Positions 11,561-23,862 of a stretch of 64,000 nt of DNA are shown piece by piece; within the stretch, counting starts at the first letter, position 1, and each line of letters opens with the position of its first letter. The stretch is taken from positions 15,246,053 through 15,310,052 of the forward strand of contig OX344750.2 of NCBI GenBank assembly GCA_947034885.2. Direction: 5' to 3'. The DNA comes from Thuidium tamariscinum. Taxonomy: Eukaryota > Streptophyta > Bryopsida > Hypnales > Thuidiaceae. Below the pieces are notes generated by a model, which saw only the letters and a program-made list of their open reading frames with translations, searched no databases and had not been told where the DNA came from. Made by a program: the position numbers and the translations under genes.

Positions 11561-12612
11561 GTTGGCTCTTTGTTCAAAATAGAGAAAATTTGTAGAAGCC
11601 TAGAAAAGGCCTTCAGAATTTAGGGGTTAAGGGTCCAAGTAACTTCAATTTCTTCGCCATCTACATGTACCAATCTCAAACACTTCAACCAAAAACAAAT
11701 CCATCTATTTTTAGTAAGAATTATCTTAACCCCCAAAAGACTATAGAATTCACATAGTTTTTTTGAGAACTTAGGTAGACTCTATTGACCTTACAATTTT
11801 CATTCTAACTAATATTGCAAGATTTGTGAAGATTTTTTCAATTCTATTGTCAAATTTGGTACCAAAATGTATATTCCTAAAAAATTTAGACCTCAAAACT
11901 TTTAGCAACTTTCAAGGTATTTTTCATACTAATTTTGTAAATTACAAAGAATTGAAGCTCAAAGGGCAATGATTCATTTTTAGGCAACATTATATGAGTG
12001 ATCTTGTAGAAAGCCATGTCCTTATTATTCGTACAATGTTTGGTTTCAATCCAAATCATAGATTGCAAGATTATAACATAGAAGTGAAGGTTACTTCAAG
12101 AAAATCCATATTTTGGCATATCTAAAATTGTCCTTTCATTGTCTCTTTTTGGACACATAACATTTTAGAAAGTTGACATCTTAGGCTCAATCCCATGAGA
12201 ACTAACTTGCACATGCATGGAAACAAGTCTTGTATTTTTAGAACCAAAAATGAGTAAGAAGATAGTCTTATGTACAATACTACAATAGTAATCACTTCAT
12301 TGTTAAATTTAAGAAAAAAAGACAAACGAAAGATTTATGACAAATTTAGATTCAAAATTATAGATCAAACATAGTATAATGAAAGAACACAAGAAAAGAC
12401 ACACAACGGGAACAAAAAAATTTAAAAATAGCTCAAATTCAAATGCAAGATATATATTCTAGTGGTTGTCACTAGATACATATCAAGAAGAGGTGCAAAA
12501 ACACATGCATCCACCTCATTGGCCAAACTTCCCTATCCAATGATTCTTTTAATTTTTACCTTTAGGCCACCTATGCTTTGGAAATTTTTATAAATTCAAT
12601 AGTCAATCTTAT

Positions 12613-13751
12613 CCCCTAGAGGACCAATTCTATTTTTCTGTCAAAACTCTTTCAAAACTGCCATTTCTGTTGCATTCATCCAAGAAAACCAAATTTTCTT
12701 TAAAAAATCTAACCATAGAATCTTATACTTAACTTTACTAAGATCATGTGGTAAAAATTTCATAAAGTTTGACCTTTTAAATTAGAAGATATGAGCATTC
12801 AAAGTTGGAAATACAAGTTTTTTTAACCCTGAAGCGCTCCGACATCCATATTCTGGACGATGAATAGAGGCCTTCAAAGCACTGTTTCATCCAATTAACT
12901 TCTCATTTATCAAATGTAACACTTAAATCTAGAGAACACAACCTTCCTTAATGACCAAATTCATTAACTTCTGGAAAATGAAATATATGTACAAAGCTAT
13001 AAGTGAAAATGAGCAAAAAATCAAAAAAGGATTGAGACATTTCATGGTTAAACTATGGTCTGCAATTTTAGATGACTTTGACTGCCATTTGTAAAACAAA
13101 TTTGAATTGTAGAACTTGAATTTATAATTTTTTGTGTTAAGAAATTGAGTTGAGAGACTAAGAAAAAAAATTCAGACAAAAAACATGTTATTTTCATTCT
13201 TTAAAAAATTGTTAAGTAGACATATGTCTAAGATTGAAAGAAAAACTAAATGGTTAATAACTCTAAGGTGGGATTAAAATACAATAATTCCAATGGTGAG
13301 ATTGTTCTAGCAAGTAAACATAACCTTGTCCAATAATTTTTTTGAAAAATTGTGAAAATTGCATTCAAAAATAAATCCTATAAGTTATTTTTTCAAGAAG
13401 ATGTTTAGATTGCCCGAAAAACAAGACTATCTATAACTTTCTCATCATAAGTCCAAATAGAATGAATCAAATCTTTATGTAGGCAAAAATATATTATTTT
13501 AAAAAAAAAATTTAATTAAATTCTGAATTTTTGAAAAAAAAAATTCTGCCCGCTAAATGAAAATTTGGACTTTTTGTGGTATAACTTTTGCTCCTAGTTA
13601 CCAATTGAAATAAAATTACATTCCCACGAAGCTAATCAATTTTTCTATCTTGTGAGAAAGTTTCAAAAGGTTTCACCAAAAATTGAAGTCATAGGAACCT
13701 ACCCGAAATCCATTTTGTCCCCCGAGGAGAGAGAGAATGGTCTTTTAGAGG
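12613..13751 (-). mobile_element. CCCCTAAAGGACCA family element, copy A, with nested insertion
   Basis: The left terminus CCCCTAGAGGACCA and right terminus TGGTCTTTTAGAGG are degraded inverted repeats, flanked by TTAT (12609-12612) and TCAT (13752-13755). The interior aligns in reverse order with copies B and C, for example the block GGAACCTACCCGAAATCC next to the right end. It is about 220 bp longer than the others because of an insertion at 12827-13047. Confidence 0.75.
12827..13047. mobile_element. 221-bp TTAA-flanked insertion nested in copy A
   Basis: Copies B and D give the uninterrupted site, TTTTTTTAAC followed directly by the next conserved block. In copy A this is split by 221 bp with TTAA on both sides (12823-12826 and 13048-13051). 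The ends are CCCTGAAGCG and, read inward from the right, CCATGAAATG, a weak inverted repeat. TTAA duplication with CCC-starting ends is the hallmark of piggyBac-type transposons. The assignment is an inference. Confidence 0.6.
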
Positions 13752-15060
13752 TCATTCTAAATCCAAATGCACCACTTCATAGCTAACTTTATTCTATTGA
13801 GAATGAGACCAAGAATAAGTGACTTTTGCATTTCTAAATCTAGAAATGGATGTTTAAAAAACAAATCTACCATATCATAATTGATGAAAAATTTAAGGAT
13901 TAATTCATTTCTAAAATTTTCAAGGCAAAATAACTTTTAATCTAAATACTTGTTCTGAAAAAAATTATATTTTGAATGAAGGGGGTATACATTTGCGTCA
14001 CTTTATATCAAATTTTATGAACATCAAACCAAGATTCACATTTTGTGTAACTACCTTGAGATCTTTTGCATATATTAAATGGTCTTAGAGATTATGTAGC
14101 TTGGTCAATGTAGAAGATATACTTGAATTGATATATCTTTCTACATTTTCCTTTTGAGATAAGGTAGCAAATTCCATTTTCACATTTTTTTTCTTTTAAT
14201 AATGACCAGAACCTCTTTTTAGAGAGATAGCAATTCAATGTTACTAATGCTGCTCATGCCTTGCTGTCATTCCAAAAAAGTATATTCAATGACAATTTAA
14301 TGCAATTTAGAATAGGAATTGAAAAAAAGTAAATGAAGATTACATTTTATAGATAATTCTAATATGTATCTAATTAAATATACATAATTATTTCTTTCCA
14401 AACTAAGTATAAATTTATTTATTATTATTTATTTTTTAATGGATTTTCAACCTTTATTCATATATTAGTAACATAATATTGATATAAACAATTATTATAT
14501 TGTAAATAGAGCATGTGGCATTACAAAAAAAATTGAAAATTTGAAGAATATAGGCTCAAATCTAGGAATTGTCTTTTGTATGAACCAACTAAGAACAATA
14601 TATTTTTATAATTTCACTCAAAAGCTCCAAAATTCAATTGATAAAGACAATCCCATCAAAATACATAAAATTGGCTTGACAATAAGGAACCAAAAACCCA
14701 AGTCATCAAGATTATATAAGTGATCTTGTTGCAAGCCCACCATGGTTCATTGATAGAATTGAGAGACTTTTTGTTGAAATGGATCCAACCTACCTCTTAC
14801 AAAATTTTGATATTTTCCACTCATTGCAAAAATGCTAAAAATTACAGTTTCTTGCATGTTCAAAATATATCTGATCTTGGAGTGTTTATATTAGGTATCA
14901 TTAAGAAGAAGATGAAATTTCTTACAAATCAAGAGATTATTTCAAAATTGTAGTTGAAAAATTAGTTTTACCCTTGAAGGTTTACAGAGACACAAGATGT
15001 TTTTTGCAACTACATCATGAACTACATTTGTTGAAAATTCAAAAATGTAAACATCACTTA

Positions 15061-15290
15061 TAGTCTATGAATAGTAAAGAGATCCTAAATCTAAAGGACC
15101 TTATCCACCCTCCAAAAATTCACCAAAAATTGCTTAATTGATCATTTCTTAATTTAGGATCTCTTTTTTATTCATAGTCATAGTCTATTAGTTTTCACTA
15201 AATCTATCAATCTAATCCAATTAAGAAATGATCAATTGTTCAATTTTGGTGAATTTTTGGAGGATGCGGAAGGTCCTCTAGCTCTTTACT
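15061..15290. repeat. Interleaved inverted-repeat complex
   Basis: Two inverted pairs are interleaved. 15061-15087 (TAGTCTATGAATAGTAAAGA...) pairs with about 15163-15190. The arm starting AAAGGACCTTATCCACCCTC at about 15092 pairs over about 60 bp with about 15211-15284. The outer AAAGGACC/GGTCCTCT ends resemble the inner half of the CCCCTAAAGGACCA terminus, so this may be a small derivative of that family. Confidence 0.6.
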
Positions 15291-17413
15291 AGAGATCTCT
15301 ATATCTTTTTTTTGTTCATTTAAAGATGATCTAAAAAAATTATACTTCAAAATCATGATGACTTGTAGCCATGGAAAATAAACTACAAATTTTGGAGAAC
15401 TTTTGACCATCCCCATTTCAACATATGTTTAAAGTATAGTCTAATAGAACAACTTTCATCAATCTTGTCAAAAGTCGCATGCTCTTAAAATTGTGTGATT
15501 TTGTCAATATTTTTTTTGATAGAAGAGCAATATAAGTCTTCTTTCATTTCAATGGTAGCAATCATTAAAATTATTTTACAAGAATGAGAAATCAAGCTTG
15601 TTACAAGAGCTAATCAAGAAAACTATAGCTATATTCCCACCCATCCCTCTAGTCCTTTAGGGGGTTAAAGTAGTACAATTGAAACTAACACACTAAGGAA
15701 AATGATGCTATAGTAGTTGCCTACATCTAGCTGCATCAATTGCGCACCATCAGAACATACTCTTGTTTTTTGGTGCTTTATTGGTTTAGGAGTACTAGCC
15801 TTGAGCTATGACTACTTTTTAATTTTATAACCATTCAATTAATTGTAAATCATCTAGATTTTTAACCTTAAAAAAATAATATAGCTGAAAAGTAATTGAT
15901 ACATGACTTCCTAGGTTGTTGTAGACATGAAGAATGCACCTATTGGTTAAAAATCAAATTATTGGTCATAGGCTAACGTCCCTCTATAGTTGACTTTGTA
16001 AAGACATTGTTTTTTGGTTTTCTTTTTAAAAAAAATGAAACAAAATTTCATTGCAAAGGGAAAAATACAAGGTCCAAAATACAGGTAGCCTATAGGAGGA
16101 CAACAATATGGACAAGGAAAATTTATTGAAAAATATTTCAAGATGTTTTACCTCCTCAAAATTCAATTTCAACCCTTAAATAGATGTAAGGACATTGTTG
16201 AGATGAAAGGTGTAATAGATGACTTCACTATTAATTGTAAAAACAAAGAATAAACCTATTGATCCAATAGTTGAAGTATTTTGGTGACTACCTTAGTCAT
16301 GGATCCATGTCTTTTTAGGATTAGCCCTAATTGATTAGTTGGTGAGTGTAGAAATCATCCCTTTTGGCATTGTTTAACATCATTTCCTTTGATCCTTTAC
16401 ATACTAAGAATTCATCAATTTTAGTTGCAAAGTTTGATTGATCATATCATAAAAAGTATAATCTTAATGAATTTTCCTTTACTACATCATTAGTTTGAGT
16501 GAAGAACTTTGTAAATTGATTTAAATATAATAATTATTAAACCTTGAACGAGATGGTGATTGTGGAAATTGTGAATTTTGATACCATAAGAATCGTTGGT
16601 TCAAAAAAATCCAAAAGCACTCTTTGGAAGTCAAAACACTTTAAAAGATCTTCTCTTTCCACCCCTAATTTCGAGGATGAATAGTTGTAGTTCTATCCTA
16701 CACAAAGAGATTCTCTCTCATTCATCAACTAGAAAATGGCCCCTACATCATTTATAGATTAAACTAAAATTTAAAAATCCCATAAAAACTATTCAAAATT
16801 GGTCAAAAATGTGAATCCCAATTTAGACTTTTTAGTACAGAAAGGGTTAACAAAACCAAAAGTGTTCATTAAAGGTCAAACTATTGTGCATGATCTCCCT
16901 TTCTTCTACAAAATTCTAAATTACACTTCTTTTGTTGCTAAAAAAATTCTTTATCATTTATTGGCCAAAAATGGCTACAACGTCATTTAATGTGATTTTT
17001 CTTCACTTTCTCTTCAAAAATTCTCATAAATTCAATTTTCCTCAAAAAATATTAAAATTTTCGAAAGTACAATTCTTCATTTTAGAAATATTGCACAAAA
17101 AAGGGGAGGTCATGAACAATAGTTTGGTCTCCAATGAATACTTTTGAAATTTTTTAAGTAGATGATTCATACTATTGCAAAAAAGATGATTTCTACAAAG
17201 ATTAGCCTGTTCTTACAGAATTATCTTTAATCCATGAAGGACTAGTCAAGCACTTTTTGGTTGATATTGACACTTTTTCATAGATAGCCAAAATTTTAGA
17301 ATGAATTCAAACATAGACAAAAGGGGATGGGTGTGGAGAATGGGGATTTTGAATGCATTGAAACAAGAATTACAATAATTAGTGCTAACAATTAGTTTTA
17401 GCAAGAAGACTAG

Positions 17414-18335
17414 CCCCTAAAGGACCATCACCCCCTCGGGGGACAAAATGGATTTTGGGTAGGTTCCTATAACTTCAATTTTTGGTGAAACCTTTTGAAA
17501 ATTTCTCTGAAGATAGAAAAACTGATTAGCTTCGTGAGAATGTAATTTTTATTTCAATTGGTAACTAGGAACAAAAGTTATACCACAGAAAGCCCAAATT
17601 TTCATTCAGCGGGCAGAATTTTTTTTGGTAAAAAGTCAAAATTTAATTTTTAAATTTTTTTTCTGAACTGATATATTTTTGCCTACATGTGAAGCTTTCA
17701 TTCATTCTATTTGTACTCATGTTGAGAAAGTTATAGACAATCTTCTTTTTTAAGTAATCTAAACAATTTCTTAAAAAAATAACTTTTAGGATTCATTTCT
17801 AAATGCAATTTTCACAATTTTTCAAAAAGAATTGTCAGACAAGGTTATGTTTACTTACTAGAAAAATCTCACCATTGGAATTAATGTATTTCAATCCCAT
17901 CTTAGAGTTATTAACCATTTAGTTTTTTTTTCAATCTTAGACCTACATCATTTTGACAATTTTATAAAGAATGAAAATCAAGTGTTTTTTGTGTGAATTT
18001 TTTTTTCTAGATTCTCAACTCAATTTTTTAACACAAAAAATTACAAATTCAAGGTCTGTGGTGCAAATTTTTATTTCAAATGCTAGTCAAAGTCATCTGA
18101 AATTGCAAACCATAGTTAAAAAAATTTATATTTCCAACTTCGAATGCTCATATCTTCCAATCTATGAAGTCAAACTTCATGAAATCTTTACCACATGATA
18201 TCAATCAAGTTAAGTACAAGATCCTTTGGTTAGATTCTTAAAAAAATATTTTTTTGTTTTTTTGGATGAATGCAACAAAAATGGTAGTTTTGCAAGGTTT
18301 TTGACAAAAAAAAAAAGGCCCTAATCCTTTAGGGG
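17414..18335 (+). mobile_element. CCCCTAAAGGACCA family element, copy B
   Basis: This is a 922-bp element with left terminus CCCCTAAAGGACCATCACCC and right terminus TAATCCTTTAGGGG. It is flanked on both sides by CTAG (17410-17413 and 18336-18339). Internal order matches copy C throughout, including TTAGCTTCGTGAGAATGTAA near the left and GGATGAATGCAACAAAAATG near the right. No open frame suggests a transposase, so it is non-autonomous. Confidence 0.85.
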
Positions 18336-18504
18336 CTAGGGGGTGAGAAACTAACAAAATGTGGGCTGAAAATACAAAAAATTTCCAACCAGAGAATCTT
18401 CAATTGTTAGAAAATTTATTATAGAGGCCAATTTTATTATTATAGTTAGATCTTCAAAATGCATCATAGTTTGGTATTTTTTTCCATATTTAGCTTAAGA
18501 CTAG

Positions 18505-18951
18505 CCGTTGGTGTTTGCTATGCTATGCAATCATCATTAGAATTTAGAAAATTGATATCATGAAAGCTCAAATTTCACAAAAGTACTAAATCATAGAAGT
18601 GCAAAGAAGCGGTAAGCCAAGAAAACCAATGGATTTGCTACCTCTATTATATCTTCTTGTGGATCCTCTTTAATATCACCTTCATTGCAACAACTACATT
18701 ATTTTTATAATATCACTCTTTGTAAAAAGTGATATTACTAAAGTGATTGCAAATTGCTACTCCTTTTCTATAATATCACATTGTGTGACAATAAGATTTT
18801 CATGTATTCATGATTGAAAACATTCTTATAAAATACTTCAAATAATTATTCTAAAGACTTATTGAAATCAATATCATGCATTCTATTCAAATATATAAAT
18901 TTTTTAGTAATATGTGATACAATGAATGCATAGCATACCAAGCACCAACCC
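18505..18951 (+). mobile_element. 0.45-kb inverted-repeat element (CTAG-flanked), copy 1
   Basis: The ends carry imperfect inverted repeats of about 25 bp, GTTGGTGTTTGCTATGCTAT and ATAGCATACCAAGCACCAAC. CTAG lies at each side (18501-18504, 18952-18955). The same element is found inverted at 42417-42864 with nearly the same length and high similarity. CTAG could be a target duplication or the outermost part of the terminal repeat. There is no coding capacity. Confidence 0.75.
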
Positions 18952-20226
18952 CTAGTATTAATGATAGCATTTGTAATATTAGAGAGGGAGTTATGATTTT
19001 AATAGTATGATTAGAAAATATTTTGTCCACCCCAAAAATCAACCACAATTTTTAATGGATTAAATGTCAAAGCAAACATTTTGCATCCATTGAATGACAA
19101 AATCTTTCTATGTAGGACAAATGTGCAACTATTCATCCTCATTCCTACAAGTGAAAAGGGGAGATCTTCTACATTACTTTGACTTCCACCAAGTATATTT
19201 GGCTCATTCAAAATAGATGATGTCGCACAATATCAAAATGCATGATCTCCATGGCCACGGATCTGTCCTTCAAGGGTTAAGGGTTAGATATCTTCACCAA
19301 CACATGAAGATTTTAGATTCAAACGTTTTCCATGAAGCGATTTGGGGTCTCAAAAACCTGTAATACTTTAGGGGTTCAGTCACATATTCTATTCTCCAAA
19401 CAAACTATATCATTGATAAAATGGAATCTAAAAACAAAATAACAGCTTCATGTCAAATTCGACAAGTTCAGAATGTCACATTCGTACAACTGTAAAGAGG
19501 ACAATTCTAAGCTTCTTGTAACAAAATATTCTAAAGCACTGTTACCAAACATCTTTTCGATACCGCTGAAGCGTGGTCGGCAATACGAACACTTAAAATT
19601 AGCTCCTTTCAAGAATGTTATGAAACGCACTTGGTCATGGAATCCACTACACGAAATTATGCAACAAATGCGCCACACATCCACTCAAACTCAGTCAAGG
19701 CCTTATCATCAAGGAGGGGGTTATAAAAATGTAAGAAAATACTTCTGCATCCTAGAACTCATAAACAATGACAAGGTCAGTGCCTAGGATCCATGTCAAT
19801 AACGTCGCCAGATTTCAGACATCAAAAACATAAGCGTACTGAACAGAAATACACATGTCAGCATTACACCGTATGCTTACAACCTAACAATAGCAGGACA
19901 GAGCCTGGAAAGAGCGGGTTATCAACACGGACGCACTAATGTGGTGGAACATTGTGACCAAATTAAAATAAAGACTTGGAGTATTTGGTAACAACAAAAG
20001 GCGCCTGAGGAACGCTCGTTCCATGAAACAGAAGTCTATGGACTGAAAGATAACTCAAACAGGATTTCTGACCGTTACCAACCAAAAGCACCTCGAACTT
20101 CAGGTGAACCGAATCAGACTTGAAATAGAAACTTCTGTATTGTTTACTAAACGGTTGATTTTGATTACCAATAACCAGTCGGCCTCATGAATACTGAGCA
20201 ATCCATCATTGAGCACCTCCCTCACC

Positions 20227-22033
20227 CTAAGACTTTTTATTCGTAGTATTCTTCAGAATCTGCAAGCGAGACACAAAATGGGCAACCCATAAGGATAAAA
20301 AGAGACGTCTTGAAACAGTCAGTTTTGGATCTTGAAACAGACCTGACCTCAGAATCAGTTAAAAGACAATCTTAAAGAGATGACGAAAGGTTCATAACTA
20401 ATATAAAATACCTAATTGCATATTGACTAGTGTGCCCTGTGCCGTTGCCACAGTCAAATCCAAAGTAAAAGATATTTTCTAATTTTTTAATTCATAAAAA
20501 ATTTGAAATTCAATAACTTTTTTACCATGAGTCCAAATGCCCTGAAACCAAGCCCCAAGCCCGTGCACCCCTCCTCAGCGAGAGCTTTCCGACGGTACCG
20601 AGCACGCGACCGGGGTACACACGGTCCGGGAGATCTCAACGTGAGAAACAAACAAAACAAACTACCTGTCTTAAAAATATAGATTCCAAGGTTCTTTTTG
20701 CTAACAGAAGCCAATACCTGTCGCAGCATCTGATTCTCTCTTTGAAGAGTGGATACTTTCTCTTCCAGCTCGGCATTTCGATGCTCCAATTCCTTGGATC
20801 TGACCTCCAAGTCGCTTAAGTATGCTTTTTTTCGTTCTCTCGCTTGCTGAGCCGACACACGATTCCTAAGCAGCCTATTTACACAAAAACAACTGGTTAA
20901 TTAAAGTCCACGGGCACACGAAGTAAACCTACTGAGATGACACAATATTTTCCAAAATTCTTCGCAGCAAGATCTAAATGTTTGGTCACAAAGATGTGTA
21001 CCTCGTAGAACGACAAAAGAAGGAAAGAAGCTAGAATTGGCTTTAAGCAAAAACAAACTCTTCTAGTGTGGGGATTTTCACATTTACAAACAAGAACATC
21101 TTTTTAAACTTTGGACAGTTCTTCTATAATCGAGTTAGAAAGTTCATTACCTTCACACTATACCACCGAAACATACACTGATCTTTTATTAAATAAATTC
21201 TGAAAGTAAATTTTTTAGTCTCAAATGTGAATATCTTAAAAATAAATAAATTATACAGCATCCAGACCATTCTAAAAATAGCAAACTACATAGAATTTAA
21301 GCAAAATGGTCATATTAAGAGCCAGTTCTTTGACAGGGACAAAAGTAAATAAATTAGCTCTAAAAAAACCTTACAACTCTCGCAAATTAAGAGCTGTACC
21401 TCTTCACAATAAAAGAAAGAGTCAAGGACACAGCGCTATAAGATAGGCGTTAAATATGTGAATAAGGACCTTTTCAGACGCTTGTGTTCCTTATCTGCAG
21501 AAGCCCCGCCTCGTTTTCGATGAGAGGATCCAGTCGGACCTTTCTCTTGCGTATGTGACAAACCTGGAACCCCTCCACCGGTCTTCGCAGACAACTCTGG
21601 AACCCTCCTAACATCACAATCGCTTTCATTACCTGCCACACCAAATCCACCGTAATGAGAAACGATTTATAGCCTTGCAATCCGCCTCCACGACTTCCAA
21701 ACAACGAAGTGGAGAAAATTGGCAATAGAGATAGTAGAGAGGAATACCATCTTTCATGAGTTTGTCACCAGTTACATTAGCCAAAGGCGGTGATACTGAC
21801 ATGTCAGTGCCTGTCTGCTGCTTTGATGAGGCTGGAGAAGAAGCGGGCCCTGCAGTGGAAACCTGCATGGGCAAGATTTCCTCCAATTCTTGGTGCTCAC
21901 CAAACATGACAGGTTTCCAACTCCGGCCACTATCAATCTCTTCTCTGAAACCCCTCCTGCTACTATTTGCAACACTATTGTTGGTCCCAATAACTGAGCT
22001 CAGGAATCTCTTCCCGTTCCCTGCGCGTGCCAT
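20227..22033 (-). CDS. HY5: HY5-type bZIP transcription factor
   Basis: Four coding exons give exactly 212 aa: 21748-22033, 21470-21632, 20718-20874 and 20227-20259 (TAG at 20229-20227). Residues 98-108 read [11 protein letters not shown], the COP1-binding motif with the V-P pair. Residues about 150-170 are the basic region ([20 protein letters not shown]154-x7-R162), followed by a leucine zipper ([19 protein letters not shown]) and the short tail [10 protein letters not shown]. This matches the HY5 group of plant bZIPs, nuclear activators of light-regulated genes held in check by COP1-dependent degradation. The COP1 motif lies about 97 residues in, rather than near the N-terminus as in Arabidopsis HY5. 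The basic region is split after codon-phase 2 of R150, and the last exon is only 33 bp. HYH-like paralogy cannot be excluded. Confidence 0.9.
20260..20717. other. Last intron of HY5 gene with a GC-rich patch
   Basis: The intron is bounded by CAG/GTATTG (donor 20717) and TTGCAG (ending 20260). The interval 20530-20640 is strikingly GC-rich compared with the rest of the intron. Reading through the donor would give an alternative C-terminus ([11 protein letters not shown]...), but the 33-bp exon restoring ILKNTT is the better fit to HY5. Confidence 0.55.
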
Positions 22034-22087
22034 TCCATTTTCTCATTTAGTTGCACTACCGTTCCTTCCAACATTCTTCAATTCCTG
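22034..22087 (-). promoter_or_regulatory. HY5 5' leader adjacent to start codon
   Basis: A strong acceptor (TCCCTTTTTCATTGCAG, ending 22088) lies 54 bp upstream of the HY5 ATG, so the start codon is probably in the second exon of the mRNA. An in-frame TGA occurs four codons before ATG, ruling out a longer protein through this acceptor. The site is a NAGNAG-type tandem acceptor (GCAGCAG). Confidence 0.55.
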
Positions 22088-23621
22088 CTGCAATGAAAAA
22101 GGGACCCAGCGAACCTCGCCAAATGCTAGAGCAAGCCTTTCAACTGAACACCCTCAAACCAATGAATGACTGCCCAAATCTGTTCACTCCAGTGCCAAGG
22201 AATCCTGTAAGTCGTGGACGATTAAAAATAGCAACAGAAACCCCACGAACCTACAATACATACACTAAGAGATGATACACCCGCTGATTCGCACCTCAGA
22301 TATATTATTTCAATAGTATTCTTGCGTTGTTACATTATGCTTTCAGAACCTGAGTACATCCCTGAACCTTTGATTCCAAAACTGAAACGAATCCTTCATA
22401 AAATAACTATCGAATTACCTCAACATGAATTGTAGTTCGGATCCAAGTTGGATCAACATTGATCACTGATACAATTTATATCACAAAAACCATTCAACCT
22501 AAAATTTAACTGTGTCCTGTAGCTTTTACATACAAAGATCATAATTCAGATCTTTGAGATTCCTTCTCACTTTCTCCGGCACTAGTATACTGAAAACAGA
22601 GAATGACGAAAGGCCTAACTCCCAGAAGTGCTCTAGTGATCTACTCTATGACAAAATTGAAAACGCCTTAAAAATGTGATTCTCCGTTCCCATCATTCTA
22701 AAAACATTTGTAAAGAATCGAACACAATTGCAAAAGATCAAAATTGGGACCTTGGCTATGGGGCTGAAACGTACATAATCATGTCACAGGCTCAGCGAAC
22801 TATGTTATCTCGGCTATAAATTGTTGGACTCAAGCTTAGTAACATTGTAGAAACCCTATGATCGTCCCTAACGATACCCCTAGATACCTTCCTCGATTTC
22901 GACCAATCAGTTGTACTTTCCCAACATTCTCTCCTGTAACCATTCATAAGACTAACTACACATGAAACGGTGGTGTCCCAACTATCTCAAGAATGTTCGG
23001 TTCCATGAGTTATCCTCTACATTGAGCTGCAATGATCCAGCTGCAAAAAGAAGAAAGGGAAAGGACACAAGGGAGTCCCCACTTAAGAACTTGCCACACG
23101 AGCATTGCAAGGGCAATCAAAACTAGTCAATCGCTTGCCCCAAACAAAAACCGTTCCCCAACACTGAAATACTCCTACTGCATTTCGACACAATTCGCGC
23201 AACCTTTTCACTGACCACTAATCAAAAGATTCACCGACCATCTGTAGCAACCCCATCGACACGAATACGAACCAAGCAACATGACAATCATCCAAGCATA
23301 CCAAACAATTCACCGCTCATGCCACATAGAGCTCCTACTTCGCAACAACTCTCACCTCCCGGCGAAATAATGCAATTACACTCACCCCCCTCCAGAAAAA
23401 ATAAAATTGAAAATTGAAATTAAGAAAAAATTACTCATACAACAAGAAAGCCTCAAACTGCTCGAACATCCTCAACCAAAAACCAAAAACTACTCCATCC
23501 AACAAATCAGGTTAAGAACCAGAGCCAAAGAGGAAAAAATAATTAATTAATTAATTTCTGAAAGAAAACGAGAAAGAACAAAACAGAAAGCCAAAGACGA
23601 CTCCACGAAGCAAATCCTAAC
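22088..23621. other. Probable 5' leader intron of HY5 gene
   Basis: This 1.53-kb interval lies between a CAAG/GTTAGG donor (23621-23620) and the pyrimidine-rich CAG acceptor at 22088. It contains no recognised repeats or exons. Confidence 0.45.
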
Positions 23622-23862
23622 CTTGCAAGTGGTTGGAAGTACACGCTGCGGGATCCGTCACGTCCGGCACTTCGGCATCGGTCTCGTCGCCGGAGTCGCC
23701 CGACGAGTAACAATCCGAGGGATGATCCGCGTCGGAATCCGCGTCACACTGCACCTTGGAGGAGTCCCCGTGGTTAACCTCATCAAAGTCTGTCATTAGT
23801 TCCCTCCTCCCCAACACTCCTACCCTCTCCAAACCCTTCCAACCCTTTCCAAACCCTTCCAA
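23622..23862 (-). CDS. Upstream exon of HY5 transcript: possible uORF or N-terminal extension
   Basis: An open frame from 23862 (or the internal Met at 23796, reading MTDFDEVNHGDSSKV) encodes an acidic Asp/Ser-rich stretch and ends at a CAAG/GTTAGG donor after 23622. Spliced to the strong acceptor at 22088, it would run ten more codons (AGIEECWKER) and stop just upstream of the HY5 ATG, making an upstream ORF. Spliced instead to a weaker GCGCAG acceptor inside the first HY5 coding exon, it joins HY5 in frame. It could also belong to a different transcript. No homologue is recognised. Confidence 0.35.

Larger units (their letters stand above)
10700..19450. other. Gene-free AT-rich intergenic region
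   Basis: No coding exon could be supported across about 8.7 kb. Recognised content is a 10.87-11.56 kb dispersed repeat, two CCCCTAAAGGACCA elements (12.6-13.75 and 17.4-18.3 kb), an inverted-repeat complex at 15.06-15.29 kb and the 0.45-kb inverted-repeat element at 18.5-18.95 kb. The remainder is featureless AT-rich DNA. Confidence 0.55.

Noticed and set aside
20487-20858. HY5 zipper frame reading through the donor to a longer C-terminus
   Set aside because: A 33-bp exon at 20227-20259 after TTGCAG restores the HY5 tail ILKNTT with the correct phase and a stop, so the read-through is intron. Retention remains possible and is noted separately.
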